From positions 930,001 through 994,000 of the forward strand of contig NZ_JAMGBC010000001.1 in assembly GCF_023516495.1 (NCBI RefSeq): a DNA stretch of 64,000 nt, in the 5' to 3' direction. Shown here one piece after another: positions 62,633 through 64,000 of this stretch. Position 1 is the first letter of the stretch. Every line of letters begins with the position of its first letter. This stretch comes from Sphingomonas anseongensis. GTDB lineage: Bacteria; Pseudomonadota; Alphaproteobacteria; Sphingomonadales; Sphingomonadaceae. The notes under the pieces are model-generated. The model saw nothing but the letters and a program-made list of their open reading frames with translations, made no database searches and had not been told where the DNA came from. The translations under genes and the position numbers were made by a program.

Positions 62633-62655
62633 CGTCACGAATTTACTTCGTGACG
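62633..62655. repeat. Hairpin element 2 with 9-bp stem and TTTAC loop
   Basis: Arms CGTCACGAA and its complement around the same TTTAC loop as element 1, in the same orientation, 106 bases after nusG. GGGA/TCCC in element 1 is replaced by GAA/TTC, keeping the pairing. An upstream GGTCGC-GTA-GCGACC hairpin (62549-62563) accompanies it. A TTCTTCCCTTT stretch follows, so it may also end nusG transcription. Confidence 0.65.
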
Positions 62656-62681
62656 GCAGTTCTTCCCTTTAGTGTTTGCAC

Positions 62682-62863
62682 ATGGCCAGCGGCGAAAAAT
62701 TCGAACGCCACCGCCAGCCCTGGCGGCAGGACGAGATCAGCAAGCTCCACCAGCTCGCCGGCAAGGGCATGAGCCTGAGAGCCATAGCCAAGGCGCTAAC
62801 CCGCACCGAGGAATCGGTGAAGGACCGAGCGAAGGCGGACCGGCTGAAGATCACGAAGATGCG

Positions 62864-62867
<4 letters not shown>
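62682..62867 (+). CDS. Small GcrA/SANT-like HTH protein
   Basis: 61 aa from ATG 62682 (an in-frame ATG two codons earlier exists). PWRQDEISKLHQLAGKGMSLRAIAKALTRTEESVKDRAKADRLKI resembles the N-terminal HTH of GcrA and Myb/SANT domains: an initial Trp, a recognition helix with S-RAIAKAL, and a basic end. DNA binding is likely. It overlaps the end of the convergent helicase gene by four bases. Confidence 0.6.

Positions 62868-64000
<1,133 letters not shown>

Overview
The window is dense, GC-rich bacterial chromosome. Nearly all of it is coding, with many ATGA/TGATG-type overlaps and frequent GTG and TTG starts. Gene content points to an alphaproteobacterium, most likely a sphingomonad. The indicators are NDUFA12 next to a DUF2155 protein, the 'vgr-related' HEMTH protein, a large TonB-dependent receptor, a GcrA-like HTH, hrcA-grpE opposite rph-rdgB-hemW, and many class C-type serine hydrolases. 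This assignment rests on gene content, not on an rRNA or marker alignment.

Layout. 1-4.6 kb: the start of a PAS protein, a NarL-type histidine kinase under two 14-bp palindromes, and a sulfur-handling operon (persulfide dioxygenase-like MBL protein, two YeeE/YedE halves, TauE/SafE). 4.6-14.4 kb: ugd, a K+ channel, rimO, an amidase, a serine hydrolase, a LysR regulator flanked by an 18-bp inverted repeat, and an M17 aminopeptidase. 14.4-18.6 kb: MarR, an SH3-only remnant, and an acpP-fabF-mltG operon. 18.7-23.2 kb: a TonB receptor, a Tat-exported FAD oxidoreductase and a left-handed beta-helix acetyltransferase, the last lying between two copies of the grpE 3' end. 23-30 kb: housekeeping genes grpE-hrcA, rph-rdgB-hemW and rsmI-yraN-gshB. 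30-41 kb: xerC, a SulP transporter, a succinyl-CoA:3-ketoacid CoA-transferase and an assortment of small metabolic genes, with an aldehyde dehydrogenase, a ThDP enzyme and a second serine hydrolase. 41-48 kb: pcm, thiSG, accBC, a solitary mreB and a 2-oxoglutarate oxygenase. 48-56.7 kb: an XRE/DUF2975 module with a clear operator, an MFS transporter, a polytopic winged-helix regulator, a TonB-like protein, an L,D-transpeptidase, a duplicated glycine-zipper lipoprotein, arsC, and aat overlapping a DUF2155 gene. 56.8-62.5 kb: a Crp/Fnr regulator, a double cold-shock protein, recX, a fatty acyl-AMP ligase, tRNA-Trp and secE-nusG. The right edge holds the C-terminal part of an SF2 helicase where rplK would normally be expected, which may mark an accessory region.

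The window is mostly conserved core genome. The most unusual signals are regulatory or structural: paired palindromes 63 bp apart, the inverted repeat around lysR, the duplicated grpE tail, a terminator-like hairpin in the secE leader, and two hairpins with compensated stems bracketing trnW-secE-nusG. I did not find an evident phage, CRISPR array, insertion sequence or complete defence system.
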